Source of the DNA: Ruminococcus sp.
GTDB taxonomy: Bacteria; Bacillota; Clostridia; Oscillospirales; Ruminococcaceae
Length of the DNA: 64,000 bases
Assembly (NCBI GenBank): GCA_017542475.1
Contig: JAFXXD010000038.1
Coordinates: 124,001 to 188,000 of the forward strand
Reading direction: 5' to 3'
The notes under the pieces were generated by a model. It worked only from the letters and a program-made list of their open reading frames with translations, was not told the origin of the DNA and did not search any database. The translations under genes and the position numbers were made by a program. Numbering within the stretch: position 1 is the stretch's first letter; every line of letters starts with the position of its first letter. Below are positions 9,772 through 18,187 of this stretch, in pieces.

Positions 9772-10296
9772 TCAGCCGTATATCGCCACGGAATCGCAGC
9801 CGTCAAGCTCCGTTACCGAGACCTTTACTTTTTCGTTGTGCGAGGTCGGCAGGTTCTTGCCGACATAATCGGGACGAATCGGGAGCTCGCGGTGTCCCCT
9901 GTCTATTAGCACGGCAAGCTGTATCGAGCGGGGTCTGCCGCGCTTGATAATGGCGTCTATCGCGGCGCGGACGCTCCTGCCCGTGAATATGACATCATCG
10001 ACGATGATAACAGTCTTGTCCGTAACGGAGAACGGTATATCCGTAGCCTCGTCGCCGACTGTCTCGGAGACGTCGTCCCTGTACGGTGTGATGTCGAGCG
10101 TACCGAACGGCACTACCGCGTGCTCGAGCTCCTCGAGCTTTGCGGCAATGCGCTTGCCGAGCGGAGCTCCGCGAGAGATTATACCAACGACGCAGATATC
10201 CTCGATGCCCTTATTGCGCTCGATTATCTCGTAGGATATACGCGCGACGGCACGTCCGACAGCGGCGTCGTCCATAATGATATGCTTTTTCTCCAT
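9772..10296 (-). CDS. pyrR: Bifunctional pyr operon regulator / uracil phosphoribosyltransferase PyrR
   Basis: The 174-residue protein binds pyr leader RNA when UMP is high and promotes termination; it can also have uracil phosphoribosyltransferase activity. The PRPP-binding motif V-I-I-V-D-D-V-I-F-T-G-R-S is visible at about residues 94-106. The start at 10296 is preferred because GGAAGGAG lies seven bases upstream; an in-frame ATG six codons earlier would fall in the attenuator. It is the first gene of the operon, directly behind the attenuator and PyrR-binding sequence it should act on. Confidence 0.96.
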   Translation of the reverse strand: MEKKHIIMDDAAVGRAVARISYEIIERNKGIEDICVVGIISRGAPLGKRIAAKLEELEHAVVPFGTLDITPYRDDVSETVGDEATDIPFSVTDKTVIIVDDVIFTGRSVRAAIDAIIKRGRPRSIQLAVLIDRGHRELPIRPDYVGKNLPTSHNEKVKVSVTELDGCDSVAIYG

Positions 10297-10312
10297 AGCA
10301 GGCTCCTTCCAC

Positions 10313-10344
10313 AAAAAATGCCCGTCTGAACTGACAGACGGGCA
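10313..10344 (-). terminator. Attenuator terminator of the pyr operon
   Basis: A perfect 10-bp G+C-rich stem (10319-10328 with 10335-10344) with a six-base loop is followed on the minus strand by six T residues. It sits between the PyrR-binding element and pyrR, so it is the regulated terminator. Confidence 0.9.
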
Positions 10345-10397
10345 TACTTACAGCTATAGCTATGACATAGTTATAATTATTAAGCAACACGCCTTGT

Positions 10398-10412
10398 CAA
10401 CCTCACAGGATC
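10398..10412 (-). promoter_or_regulatory. PyrR-binding element in the pyr leader RNA
   Basis: The minus strand reads GATCCTGTGAGGTTG, matching the conserved PyrR-binding loop (U-C-C-N-G-N-G-A-G-G-Y-U). It lies in the leader between the promoter and the attenuator, where PyrR-UMP binding should favour the terminator. Confidence 0.88.
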
Positions 10413-10443
10413 GAATTAAAGGGTAGTTTTTTCAACATCAACA

Positions 10444-10472
10444 ATTATATCATATCTTCGCTTTTTTGTAAA
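10444..10472 (-). promoter_or_regulatory. Promoter of the pyr operon
   Basis: On the minus strand TTTACA (10467-10472) and TATAAT (10444-10449) are 17 bases apart. Transcription would begin near 10437, giving a leader that holds the PyrR element and attenuator. Confidence 0.75.
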
Positions 10473-10501
10473 GGGGGCAGCGAAAATAATGATAAGTACC
10501 G

Positions 10502-10783
10502 TTATCTGCGCTTAGCCGCCTTTTTTTCGAGCTTTTTAGCCTTTTTCTTTTCTTTTTTGTTCTTCTTTTTCGTCGCCTTATCGAAAAATTTCTTCCCGAT
10601 GAAGATTTTTATGGCAATTGCGACAACTCCGACGAGCACCTGCAGTATGATCGTAAGGAGAGCTGTCTTGTCATCAACGTTTTGCTCGGGCGGATCATGC
10701 TGCTCGGCAAGGCTGCCCTTACCCGCGACCTTTTCGTTGCCGAATCCGAACGAGACTTTCTTGAAGTCCTTCTGATATTTCAT
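10502..10783 (-). CDS. Small membrane protein with Lys-rich tail, unknown function
   Basis: The 93-residue protein is not recognised. It has a polar N-terminus, one transmembrane segment at about residues 42-63, and a C-terminal tail made almost entirely of Lys, Arg, Ala and Glu (about 65-93), suggesting an RNA- or phospholipid-facing cytoplasmic tail. GGAGG lies eight bases upstream and inside the end of trmB, only three bases separate the genes, so the two are co-transcribed and probably coupled. Confidence 0.7.
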   Translation of the reverse strand: MKYQKDFKKVSFGFGNEKVAGKGSLAEQHDPPEQNVDDKTALLTIILQVLVGVVAIAIKIFIGKKFFDKATKKKNKKEKKKAKKLEKKAAKRR

Positions 10784-10786
10784 ACC

Positions 10787-11449
10787 TTAGTCCTCCTTTA
10801 CAGGCTCGGCTATGAGGAATTTTATCTTCTTCCCCTCAGCCGTGAACATATTCTCGTGCTCCGTGATGAAGTTCTCGATACCCGTCTCGCTGTGGAGGTC
10901 GCGGGTGCTGAACCTGATACGGTATCCCGCCTCGGCGAAATACTCGAACGATTCGTCAAAAAGCTCGTCGTCATCAGTCTTGAACCACAGCTCGCCGCGC
11001 AGGAACTTCTTATAGTTGAGCAGCTGCCGAGTGTGCGTGAGGCGGCGCTTCTTGTGCTTCTTTTTGGGCCACGGATTGCAGAAATTGATGTATATCCTGT
11101 CAGCGCGGTCGTTCTCGTCCCATGCGAGGTCGAGGCGCTCGATGTTCTGTATCGCTATGCGGACGTTGTCGGGCTGCATATCCTTTTCGCTGTACGCAGC
11201 TTCGAGCTTGCGCTTTGCAAGCACCAGCATCTCGTTCTTGATGTCCATTGCAACGAAGTTTATCTCAGGGTGAGCAGGAGCCGCCTGCGAGATAAAGCCT
11301 CCCTTGCCGCAGCCGAGCTCCACGTACAGCGGACGGTCGGGCTCGGAGAAAAGGGACGTCCACTTTCCCTTCTGCTCCTGCGGGTCTTGTATATAGAACG
11401 GACAAGCCTCAAGCTCAGGCTTTGCCCAGGGTTTATGTCGGATACGCAT
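10787..11449 (-). CDS. trmB: tRNA (guanine-N7-)-methyltransferase
   Basis: The 220-residue enzyme uses S-adenosylmethionine to make m7G46 in tRNA. The SAM-binding motif L-G-C-G-K-G-G-F is near residue 45, and the family signature I-N-F-C-N-P-W-P-K-K-K-H-K-K-R-R-L lies near 115-131. The start at 11449 has CGGAGG immediately upstream; an earlier ATG at 11506 falls in the promoter. It is followed by the small membrane protein gene. Confidence 0.95.
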   Translation of the reverse strand: MRIRHKPWAKPELEACPFYIQDPQEQKGKWTSLFSEPDRPLYVELGCGKGGFISQAAPAHPEINFVAMDIKNEMLVLAKRKLEAAYSEKDMQPDNVRIAIQNIERLDLAWDENDRADRIYINFCNPWPKKKHKKRRLTHTRQLLNYKKFLRGELWFKTDDDELFDESFEYFAEAGYRIRFSTRDLHSETGIENFITEHENMFTAEGKKIKFLIAEPVKED

Positions 11450-11477
11450 AACTACCTCCGAATATTTTATAAATATA

Positions 11478-11506
11478 ATTTTATCACATAATTTATGAAA
11501 AAGCAA
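11478..11506 (-). promoter_or_regulatory. Promoter of trmB
   Basis: On the minus strand TTGCTT (11501-11506) and TAAAAT (11478-11483) are 17 bases apart. Confidence 0.6.
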
Positions 11507-11637
11507 CCGCTAAAACAAATTTTTTCAGTTCAGCTCCGAAAAAAGCCTGATATATCATCAATATTTCTGTCTGTGCACACATTTCTCACATTATGGAACG
11601 TATAATACTATTATGGGCGGTTGTGTATCTGCTCGGC

Positions 11638-11666
11638 TTGACATTTGATAAATAAATTGCTATAAT
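11638..11666 (+). promoter_or_regulatory. Consensus promoter of the sortase cassette
   Basis: Perfect TTGACA (11638-11643) and TATAAT (11661-11666) with a 17-base spacer lie 30 bases upstream of the first gene of the cassette. Confidence 0.88.
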
Positions 11667-11696
11667 GTCTTTATCACAGAAAGAGGAGGAACAAAA

Positions 11697-12518
11697 ATGA
11701 AACATCTTTTCGCCAAGACGCTGGCAGCAGGCGCTGTTGTATGCGCGCTGATGTCGGCTCCCATATATGCAGATGCGGCTACTCCCGAGGAGGCAGCCGA
11801 GCTCGCGCGCCAGTACGGCTACTCCGAGGACCTTATCCAGCAGGGCTGGAACGAATATTACGCCAACCCCGAGCTCTACCCGCCCGAGGTGATCGATATG
11901 TATATGGAGCAGCTCCGTGAGTCGGGACACAAGATAGTTACTGAGGTGCCCTACGACCCGAATGCTACAGTTCCCGCAGCGGCTACTCAAACATCACCCG
12001 CTGCTACTACAACGACTGCAGCAGGCAGCACGCAGACGACTCCTGCTCAGCCAGACGTGATAACTCTCACTATGCCCGATGGCTCGACCTTCACACGAAT
12101 CACAGCAGAGGCTTTCATCGCGCTCTCATATGAGGATAAGCAGGCTTATCTCGCCACGTTCACTCCCGAGCAGCAGAAAATCATCATCGAGAACCTCTCT
12201 CCCGAGGAGTACAGGAGCCTGATGAAGCAGCTCCCCGCCGACAAAAAGATGGAGGTTATCGACGATATGAAGAAGATAACCGACAATATGAACCTCACGC
12301 TCACCGTTGACGAGGTCAGCGACGACAATGTCAAGATATCAATGAAGAATTCCGCCGGCGAGCTCGTTGCAGTAAGTCAGGCTAAGGACACCGTTGAGAA
12401 TACGGGCTACGACAGACGCGGAATATTTGCCGCGGCAGGAGCTCTGCTCCTCACAGCTTTTGCGGGTATGTACCTCGTTGTGAGGAAGTGCTTCGGCAGA
12501 GAGGACAGCAGTATCTGA
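11697..12518 (+). CDS. Secreted protein with a possible atypical sortase sorting signal
   Basis: The 273-residue protein is not a recognised family. It has a signal peptide (1-27), a helical region with Glu/Tyr-rich sequence (28-85), a Pro/Thr/Ala linker (90-120), and a second helical region. The C-terminus holds V-E-N-T-G (233-237), a hydrophobic segment (about 242-262) and a basic R-K, the order of a cell-wall sorting signal although the pentapeptide is not canonical L-P-x-T-G. The next gene, one base downstream, encodes a sortase, so this is its likely substrate. GAGGAGG sits upstream of the start. Confidence 0.75.
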   Translation: MKHLFAKTLAAGAVVCALMSAPIYADAATPEEAAELARQYGYSEDLIQQGWNEYYANPELYPPEVIDMYMEQLRESGHKIVTEVPYDPNATVPAAATQTSPAATTTTAAGSTQTTPAQPDVITLTMPDGSTFTRITAEAFIALSYEDKQAYLATFTPEQQKIIIENLSPEEYRSLMKQLPADKKMEVIDDMKKITDNMNLTLTVDEVSDDNVKISMKNSAGELVAVSQAKDTVENTGYDRRGIFAAAGALLLTAFAGMYLVVRKCFGREDSSI

Positions 12519-12519
12519 A

Positions 12520-13197
12520 ATGAGCACAAAAAAGAAAAATGAACTTATACCGCACATTGCCGCTCCGTTCTTTATCGCGGCTATATGCGCCGCTGTCGTG
12601 GCTGTAGCGATGATAAAGCCATACGACAAGCTGAAAATGTATGCGGATATCGCCTTTATGGACAAGCTCAAGACCGACCCGTCCGATGACTCGGGGCTTG
12701 TTATCAAGGACAACGACATTGTGACCGAGCACAGCGGTGAGACCTCCGCGACAGGTGAGGCTGTGCGTCCCAAATTCGGCGAGCTGTACGCCCTTATCAA
12801 ATGTGATGTCTTCGATGTTGACGTCCCCGTATACTGGGGCAGCAAGGCTGAGCTCCTTGAAAAGGGAGCGTGCCAGTCGTCGGGCTCGGTCGTTATCGGT
12901 ACCGAGGGCAACGCCGTCATAAGCGCACACGTTGACACCTTCTTCGCGAACCTGTCAAAGCTTAAAAAGGACGACATCATCACCGTAAATACCAATTACG
13001 GAGAGTTCACCTACAAGGTCACGGAGCTCGTTACCTTCGGCACGAACGACCGCAAATATGTCGTACCGTCCAAGGAGACCAAGCTCACGCTCTACACCTG
13101 CAAGAAGGACGTTCTCGGCAGCACCGACCAGCGCGTCGGTGTGGTGTGCACACCTGTTAAAAGTGCTTTCTATACCGATGTAAAGGAGGCTGAATAA
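12520..13197 (+). CDS. Sortase family transpeptidase (class D-like)
   Basis: The 225-residue protein has one N-terminal membrane anchor (about 12-32) and an extracellular sortase domain (about 85-213). The catalytic triad is visible: His137 in A-H-V-D-T-F-F, Cys194 in T-L-Y-T-C and Arg205 in S-T-D-Q-R-V. The H-x-D-T-F-F and L-x-T-C patterns resemble class D sortases. Only one base separates it from the upstream candidate substrate and two bases from the downstream membrane protein, so the three form one unit. Class assignment is by motif only. Confidence 0.85.
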   Translation: MSTKKKNELIPHIAAPFFIAAICAAVVAVAMIKPYDKLKMYADIAFMDKLKTDPSDDSGLVIKDNDIVTEHSGETSATGEAVRPKFGELYALIKCDVFDVDVPVYWGSKAELLEKGACQSSGSVVIGTEGNAVISAHVDTFFANLSKLKKDDIITVNTNYGEFTYKVTELVTFGTNDRKYVVPSKETKLTLYTCKKDVLGSTDQRVGVVCTPVKSAFYTDVKEAE

Positions 13198-13199
13198 CG

Positions 13200-14075
13200 A
13201 TGAAAAATGCATTTTCGTATGTTGCCTCCATAATAATTTCCGTGCTGCTCGTCTTCTGTATAATCGGACTTGCAGGCACAGGTGTGGCTAAGTATTGCGC
13301 GACCGAGCAGCAGTTCAGAAGCATAGCTTCAAAGCACGGTCTCGCTGATAAGACATACTCGGAGCTTGAAAAATACTTTCGCGAACGCTCGTCCGCTACG
13401 GGTATCCCCGAGGAAGTGTATATGGACGCCATTGATACCGACTACATCAGCGGCGTTATCGACCAGACTATCGACAACGGCTTCCGGCGGCTGAACGGCG
13501 GGAATTCTTCTATCGAGCTCAAAAACGAGGCTCTTGAGGAGTCTCTCGACAAGTTCTTCAATGACTACGCCGACAGCATAAACTACCAGAAGGACGAAAA
13601 GTTCGAGAAGAAGCTGACTGCCACCAAGAACAGCGCCTACAAGGTCATCGGCGAATACTGCGATGTGTACAAGTTCGGTGCTCTCGACAGCCACGGCGTT
13701 CTGAGCAAGCTGTCGAAGATATACACGCATATCGACCTGCTGATGATAGGGGCAGCTTCGGCTATACTGATACTGCTCGTCACGCTGCTGATGCTGAATC
13801 TCAGCGTTAAATCCGAGACACTCTACTGGACCGGTGTATCGTCGCTCATCGCGGGTATCATCGGTGTCGCTCCGTGTGCGTATCTGCTTGCTACGGACTA
13901 CTTCAGCTCGTTCTCGATAAAGCAGGCGCAGATTTACACCGCCTACACGGAAACGATGAAGCTGTTAACGAATACGTTTATGTACACAAGCATTGGAGTT
14001 GCGTCATTCGGCGTGCTCCTTGTGATTATATACGCGATAATCAAGCCCAAGAATAAAGCACAGGCAAAAGCATAA
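13200..14075 (+). CDS. Membrane protein of the sortase cassette, unknown function
   Basis: The 291-residue protein is not recognised. It has one N-terminal membrane segment (about 8-30), an extracellular domain of about 140 residues rich in Asp, Glu and Tyr, then three membrane segments (about 178-200, 208-228 and 258-281) and a short basic tail. It ends the three-gene cassette and is followed by a terminator. Its position suggests a role in presenting or processing the sortase substrate, but nothing in the sequence shows this. Confidence 0.75.
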   Translation: MKNAFSYVASIIISVLLVFCIIGLAGTGVAKYCATEQQFRSIASKHGLADKTYSELEKYFRERSSATGIPEEVYMDAIDTDYISGVIDQTIDNGFRRLNGGNSSIELKNEALEESLDKFFNDYADSINYQKDEKFEKKLTATKNSAYKVIGEYCDVYKFGALDSHGVLSKLSKIYTHIDLLMIGAASAILILLVTLLMLNLSVKSETLYWTGVSSLIAGIIGVAPCAYLLATDYFSSFSIKQAQIYTAYTETMKLLTNTFMYTSIGVASFGVLLVIIYAIIKPKNKAQAKA

Positions 14076-14076
14076 T

Positions 14077-14106
14077 AAAAGACCTCATCTCACGATGAGG
14101 TCTTTT
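14077..14106 (+). terminator. Bidirectional terminator between the sortase cassette and the LRR gene
   Basis: A 13-bp stem (14077-14089 with 14094-14106) carries T-rich sequence on its plus-strand 3' side and A-rich sequence on the other, so it can serve both convergent genes. Confidence 0.85.
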
Positions 14107-14109
14107 CGT

Positions 14110-16920
14110 TTATTTCAGATACGAAACGATATCGTCGGCTCCGCCTGTCGAAAGAAGGCTGTAGAAGCCGAGTATCCTTGACGCATCGGTTGAATCCGTT
14201 CTGCCGTCGGCGTTGAGGTCGGAGACAACTGCCTGTTCAGGGCTGAAGGTCGGCTCTGCGGCAGTCGAGAGCCGCGAATACTCCGCAAGCACAGTCGACG
14301 CGTCAGACGCATCGACCTTACCGTCACCGTTCACATCGCCCATACGGTATCCGCTGTCGGGCACGACGCTTAAAGCTGCGGCAACATCAGCGGCGCTGAG
14401 TCTTCCGTCATAGTTAAGGTCCGATGTGACAGTGTAAGCAGAAGCGCTGATTATGCTGCCGCGAATCGCTGTAACGTCGCTGAACGTGAGCTTTTCATCG
14501 CCGTCCGCGTCGCCCATTATACTGACTGCGGAGGGGAGCTCCTGCGGCTGGAAGCTGTGCAGAGACGACGGCGCTTTGATCTCCCACTCTGCGTGGAGAC
14601 CGCCTTCCTCTTTCAGCTGGCTGTCCGAGAGCAGGAACCAGCCGTTGCCTATGCTGTCGCCGTCGTCCCACGTTGTATCGACGTGGAACCATTCATCGCC
14701 GAGCTTTACCATATTCCATGCGTGGCGGGGATTATTGACATAGCAGGACTCTACCCCTGCCTCATTGAGAAGGAGATTATACGCCGCCGCGTAGCCCTCG
14801 CACACAGCTATGCCGTCCATAAACACTGCCGAATCCACGTGATTGCCGAGGTAAGTCTCATCATCGCCGTCGTACACCGTGTTATTGCAGACCCAGTCGT
14901 GCAGAGCCTTTGCCTTTTCGATGTCGGACATAGAATCGTCCGCCGTCTCGGCGACAATTTCCTTTACCCTGTTCATCGTGAACCTGTCGATGAAGCCGAC
15001 CTCAAGGGCGGTATGGCAGTTCTTGCTGAAGTAGTCCTTCAGCTCGGGAGCTGCCTCGCTGCTGCCCTCGGGTACCACCTCTGTACCGTTTATCACGAAC
15101 AGATTCGGACACCAGTTGAAGGCTCTTGCAGAGATGTCCTGCGCCGTGTCGAAATCGACCTCCGCGAGCTTGGGACATTCGCTGAATGCAAGGTCTGCGA
15201 CCTTGCACTTATCGCCGAGCACCACCTTCTCCAGCTGAGGGCACTCGCTGAAAGCATTCGAGGCTATTTCGACCTCGCCGTTGAATACGACCTCTTTCAG
15301 GTTCACACAGCCACGGAAGGCGTTGGCTTCGATGGTTACTTTTCCGTTCGGGAAAACTATTTTTTCAAGCTTGGAATCTCTGAAAGCACTCGACCCGATG
15401 ACTACCTCCTTGATGTCGGGGGCAAAGGTCACTGTGTTCAGATTCGCCGACGTGTAAGCTCCGCCCTTGTATGTGACAAGGTCACCTGCTCCGAACGTAA
15501 TCTCCTTGAGGGAATCGGGCATCTTCACCTGATTTACGGTGCAGTTTCCGGGAAGCTCAAGCTTTTCTACGGCTGTACCGTCAAATGGCGCTTCAAGGCC
15601 CTTGCCAGAGCCTATTTTCATCTCATCGCTCTGAATTGTTATCTCACTCAGATTAGTACAGCCCGCAAATGCGTTGATAACTATCCTTGTGACACTTGAC
15701 GGGATAACTACCGAGGTCAGCCCCGTGCAGTCAATGAACTCCCAGCTTATTTCCGTTACAGTATCGGGGATAGTGACTTTTTTCACATTTGCACTTCCCA
15801 GTGTCGGGAGCTTTGTCACTCCATCCTCGAAGAGAACTTCCTCAACGGTGGTATTGTTTGCAAGGACTCTTTCAAGTCTTTCCGCGCCGTTGATATTATA
15901 CTCTCCGACCGTCTTCGGGACAGTCAGCACAGTATCACTGCCGAGATATTCCCTCAGGCATATCGTCATCTCCTTGCCGCTGAAAGCACTGAAATAGAGC
16001 ACCCAGTCCCCTACCCGCTTTGTGCCGTAGGAGTGATTTACTGATGAATAAGCCGTTGCATACGGGTCGTCGTATTCGGGCGGTATCACCACATTCGGGC
16101 TGTCGGTGAAAGCCTTCGCAGACACGATAAGGATATCATCGTGGAACTTCACCTCGCTGAGCTGAGTACAGCCCTTGAAGCAGTCATCACACACGAACCT
16201 TACCCCTTTTGGTATATTCACCGACGTAATCGAAGAATTCATAAGGTCGGTTTTGCTGAGCGATGTCATCGTATCGGGCAAAGTCAGCTTTCCGATATTC
16301 ACAGCTCCCGTCAGTGCATTGTACTCAAAGCCACTCACCGTATATCCCGCGACCTTTTCGGGTATAACAATGTCGTAGACCTCGTTATCCGCGACAGCAA
16401 GAGGAACAGCACTCGTTGTCTCCTCTATCATTACAGGCTCGGGCTCATCATCAGATGGATTCTGCGCATTTGTTCTTTTTTTGCTCCATTTAGTCAGCTT
16501 GAGATTCCTTGAGTCTCTCAATAATTCAAACTGGAAATCCTCATAATATATGTAGTAAATCTGTGAACCGTCGAGCCAGCCGTCGTCAAATTCAGCTGTA
16601 TTGTCAGGGACGCTTATCATTCTGGTAAATTTGTCCTCGCCGAATACTCCCTCAGCAAACGACACGACATTTTTCCCGTCGAGCTTCGTCGGCAGTGTGA
16701 CGATGTTGTCAAATCTATATTCTGCTTCCTCGTCCATATCGTGCTTCACGACGCGCACTCCGCCGTCAACGAGCACATATTCCCACAGGTCACTGACATA
16801 GACCTCCTCGTCTGCGGCGACCGCATTTGAAAGCTCCGCAGCAGAAGGTATGACGGCGCTCACGCAGCCCATGGTCATAGCCGCCGAAACAAGAACGGAT
16901 ATCATCTTTTTGTACAGCAT
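14110..16920 (-). CDS. Secreted LRR / transglutaminase-like protein with dockerin-like repeats
   Basis: The 936-residue extracellular protein has a signal peptide (about 1-28), a long BspA-type leucine-rich repeat region (about 60-640; repeats such as I-P-x-x-V-T-x-I and A-F-x-x-C-x-x-L), a transglutaminase-like domain (about 665-770) and a C-terminal region with four dockerin-like calcium loops (about 802-925). The transglutaminase triad is visible as Cys707 (A-V-C-E-G-Y), His733 (P-R-H-A-W) and Asp748 (H-V-D-T-T-W). The four loops appear to form two tandem dockerin-like units. The start at 16920 has GGGGAGG upstream; an earlier ATG falls near the promoter. It is a single-gene unit. The transglutaminase-like fold is often proteolytic or unassigned in bacteria, so activity is not known. 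Confidence 0.85.
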   Translation of the reverse strand: MLYKKMISVLVSAAMTMGCVSAVIPSAAELSNAVAADEEVYVSDLWEYVLVDGGVRVVKHDMDEEAEYRFDNIVTLPTKLDGKNVVSFAEGVFGEDKFTRMISVPDNTAEFDDGWLDGSQIYYIYYEDFQFELLRDSRNLKLTKWSKKRTNAQNPSDDEPEPVMIEETTSAVPLAVADNEVYDIVIPEKVAGYTVSGFEYNALTGAVNIGKLTLPDTMTSLSKTDLMNSSITSVNIPKGVRFVCDDCFKGCTQLSEVKFHDDILIVSAKAFTDSPNVVIPPEYDDPYATAYSSVNHSYGTKRVGDWVLYFSAFSGKEMTICLREYLGSDTVLTVPKTVGEYNINGAERLERVLANNTTVEEVLFEDGVTKLPTLGSANVKKVTIPDTVTEISWEFIDCTGLTSVVIPSSVTRIVINAFAGCTNLSEITIQSDEMKIGSGKGLEAPFDGTAVEKLELPGNCTVNQVKMPDSLKEITFGAGDLVTYKGGAYTSANLNTVTFAPDIKEVVIGSSAFRDSKLEKIVFPNGKVTIEANAFRGCVNLKEVVFNGEVEIASNAFSECPQLEKVVLGDKCKVADLAFSECPKLAEVDFDTAQDISARAFNWCPNLFVINGTEVVPEGSSEAAPELKDYFSKNCHTALEVGFIDRFTMNRVKEIVAETADDSMSDIEKAKALHDWVCNNTVYDGDDETYLGNHVDSAVFMDGIAVCEGYAAAYNLLLNEAGVESCYVNNPRHAWNMVKLGDEWFHVDTTWDDGDSIGNGWFLLSDSQLKEEGGLHAEWEIKAPSSLHSFQPQELPSAVSIMGDADGDEKLTFSDVTAIRGSIISASAYTVTSDLNYDGRLSAADVAAALSVVPDSGYRMGDVNGDGKVDASDASTVLAEYSRLSTAAEPTFSPEQAVVSDLNADGRTDSTDASRILGFYSLLSTGGADDIVSYLK

Positions 16921-16959
16921 TGCTGTTCCTCCCCTCAGATACAATAATCTGTTATCATA

Positions 16960-16988
16960 ATTATAGCACATAGCTCCCGATATTTCAA
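16960..16988 (-). promoter_or_regulatory. Promoter of the LRR/transglutaminase gene
   Basis: On the minus strand TTGAAA (16983-16988) and TATAAT (16960-16965) are 17 bases apart. Confidence 0.75.
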
Positions 16989-17026
16989 GGCTTTCCGAAC
17001 TTTAACAGATTATTGAAAATTCGCTA

Positions 17027-17055
17027 TTGAAATATTATCCCATTTATGTTATAAT
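17027..17055 (+). promoter_or_regulatory. Promoter of pta
   Basis: TTGAAA (17027-17032) and TATAAT (17050-17055) are 17 bases apart, about 65 bases upstream of the pta start. Confidence 0.78.
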
Positions 17056-17119
17056 ATTAATGCACGTTCCGACGGACAGTTTCCGAAACGGCTCAATTCA
17101 TTTTATGGAGGTCAAAACA

Positions 17120-18136
17120 ATGGGAATGTTTGACAAGCTTATTGCCAATCTCAAGGCAAGCAAGAAAACTATCGTATTCACAGAGGGCGAAGATGCACGT
17201 ATCCTCTCCGCTGCCGACAGACTCCTCAAGGAGGGTCTTATGGGCGTTATCCTCTGCGGTGAGGCTTCAAAGGTAAAGGCTGCGGCTGCTGAGGGCGGCT
17301 TCAATATCGACGCAGCTGAGATAATCGACCCTGCTTCATATCCCGAGTTCGACGCTCTCGTTGCTCAGATGTTCGAGCTCCGCAAGGGCAAGATGACTGA
17401 GGACGAGTGCCGTGCGGCTCTCTCAAAGTCCAACTACTTCGGCACAATGCTCGTTAAGGCTGGCAAGGCAGACGCTCTCCTCGGAGGCGCTACATACTCC
17501 ACAGCTGATACAGTTCGTCCCGCACTCCAGATAATCAAGACCAAGAAGGGCGCTAACCTCGTTAGCTCTTCGTTCATCCTCTTCCGCGAGAAGGACGGCA
17601 AGGAGGAGCGTATCGCTATGGGCGACTGCGCTATCAACCTCAGCTACTCCGACAAGCTCGACAAGGAGGGCAACGTTGTCCTCACAGCTGCTCAGCAGCT
17701 CGCTGAGGTCGCAGTTGAGACAGCAAGAACAGCCGACTTCTTCGGTATCGACCCCAAGGTCGCAGTTCTCAGCTTCTCCACATACGGCTCAGGCAAGGGC
17801 GGCACTGTTCAGCTCAGCCACGACGCTGTTATAGAGGCTCGCAAGCTTGCTCCCGAGCTCGTTATCGACGGCGAGTTCCAGTTCGACGCAGCTGTTTCCG
17901 CTGAGGTCGCAAAGACAAAGTGCCCCGACTCCAAGGTTGCAGGACAGGCTAACACCTTCATCTTCCCGCTCATCGAGGCAGGCAACATCGGCTACAAGAT
18001 AGCTCAGCGTCTCGGCGGCTTCGAGGCTTACGGACCTATCCTTCAGGGTCTGAACGCTCCTATCAACGACCTTTCACGCGGCTGCACAGCTGACGAGGTC
18101 TACAAGATGGCTATCATCACAGCAGGTATGGCTTGA
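17120..18136 (+). CDS. pta: Phosphate acetyltransferase
   Basis: The 338-residue cytoplasmic enzyme interconverts acetyl-CoA and acetyl phosphate, feeding acetate formation with ATP gain. The length matches the short Pta form, and the conserved S-F-S-T-Y-G-S-G-K-G and G-E-F-Q-F-D-A-A motifs are present. The start at 17120 has TGGAGG upstream; earlier in-frame ATGs lie between promoter and ribosome binding site. It is monocistronic with a strong terminator; no ackA follows it here. Confidence 0.96.
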   Translation: MGMFDKLIANLKASKKTIVFTEGEDARILSAADRLLKEGLMGVILCGEASKVKAAAAEGGFNIDAAEIIDPASYPEFDALVAQMFELRKGKMTEDECRAALSKSNYFGTMLVKAGKADALLGGATYSTADTVRPALQIIKTKKGANLVSSSFILFREKDGKEERIAMGDCAINLSYSDKLDKEGNVVLTAAQQLAEVAVETARTADFFGIDPKVAVLSFSTYGSGKGGTVQLSHDAVIEARKLAPELVIDGEFQFDAAVSAEVAKTKCPDSKVAGQANTFIFPLIEAGNIGYKIAQRLGGFEAYGPILQGLNAPINDLSRGCTADEVYKMAIITAGMA

Positions 18137-18154
18137 TTCTGAAATAGCAATAAT

Positions 18155-18182
18155 AAAGGACGTCTCATATGAGACGTCCTTT
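18155..18182 (+). terminator. Bidirectional terminator between pta and the rib operon
   Basis: A perfect palindrome (14 bp each side, 18155-18168 and 18169-18182) is followed by a T-rich stretch on the plus strand and lies just after the ribH stop on the minus strand. Confidence 0.85.
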
Positions 18183-18187
18183 TTCTT

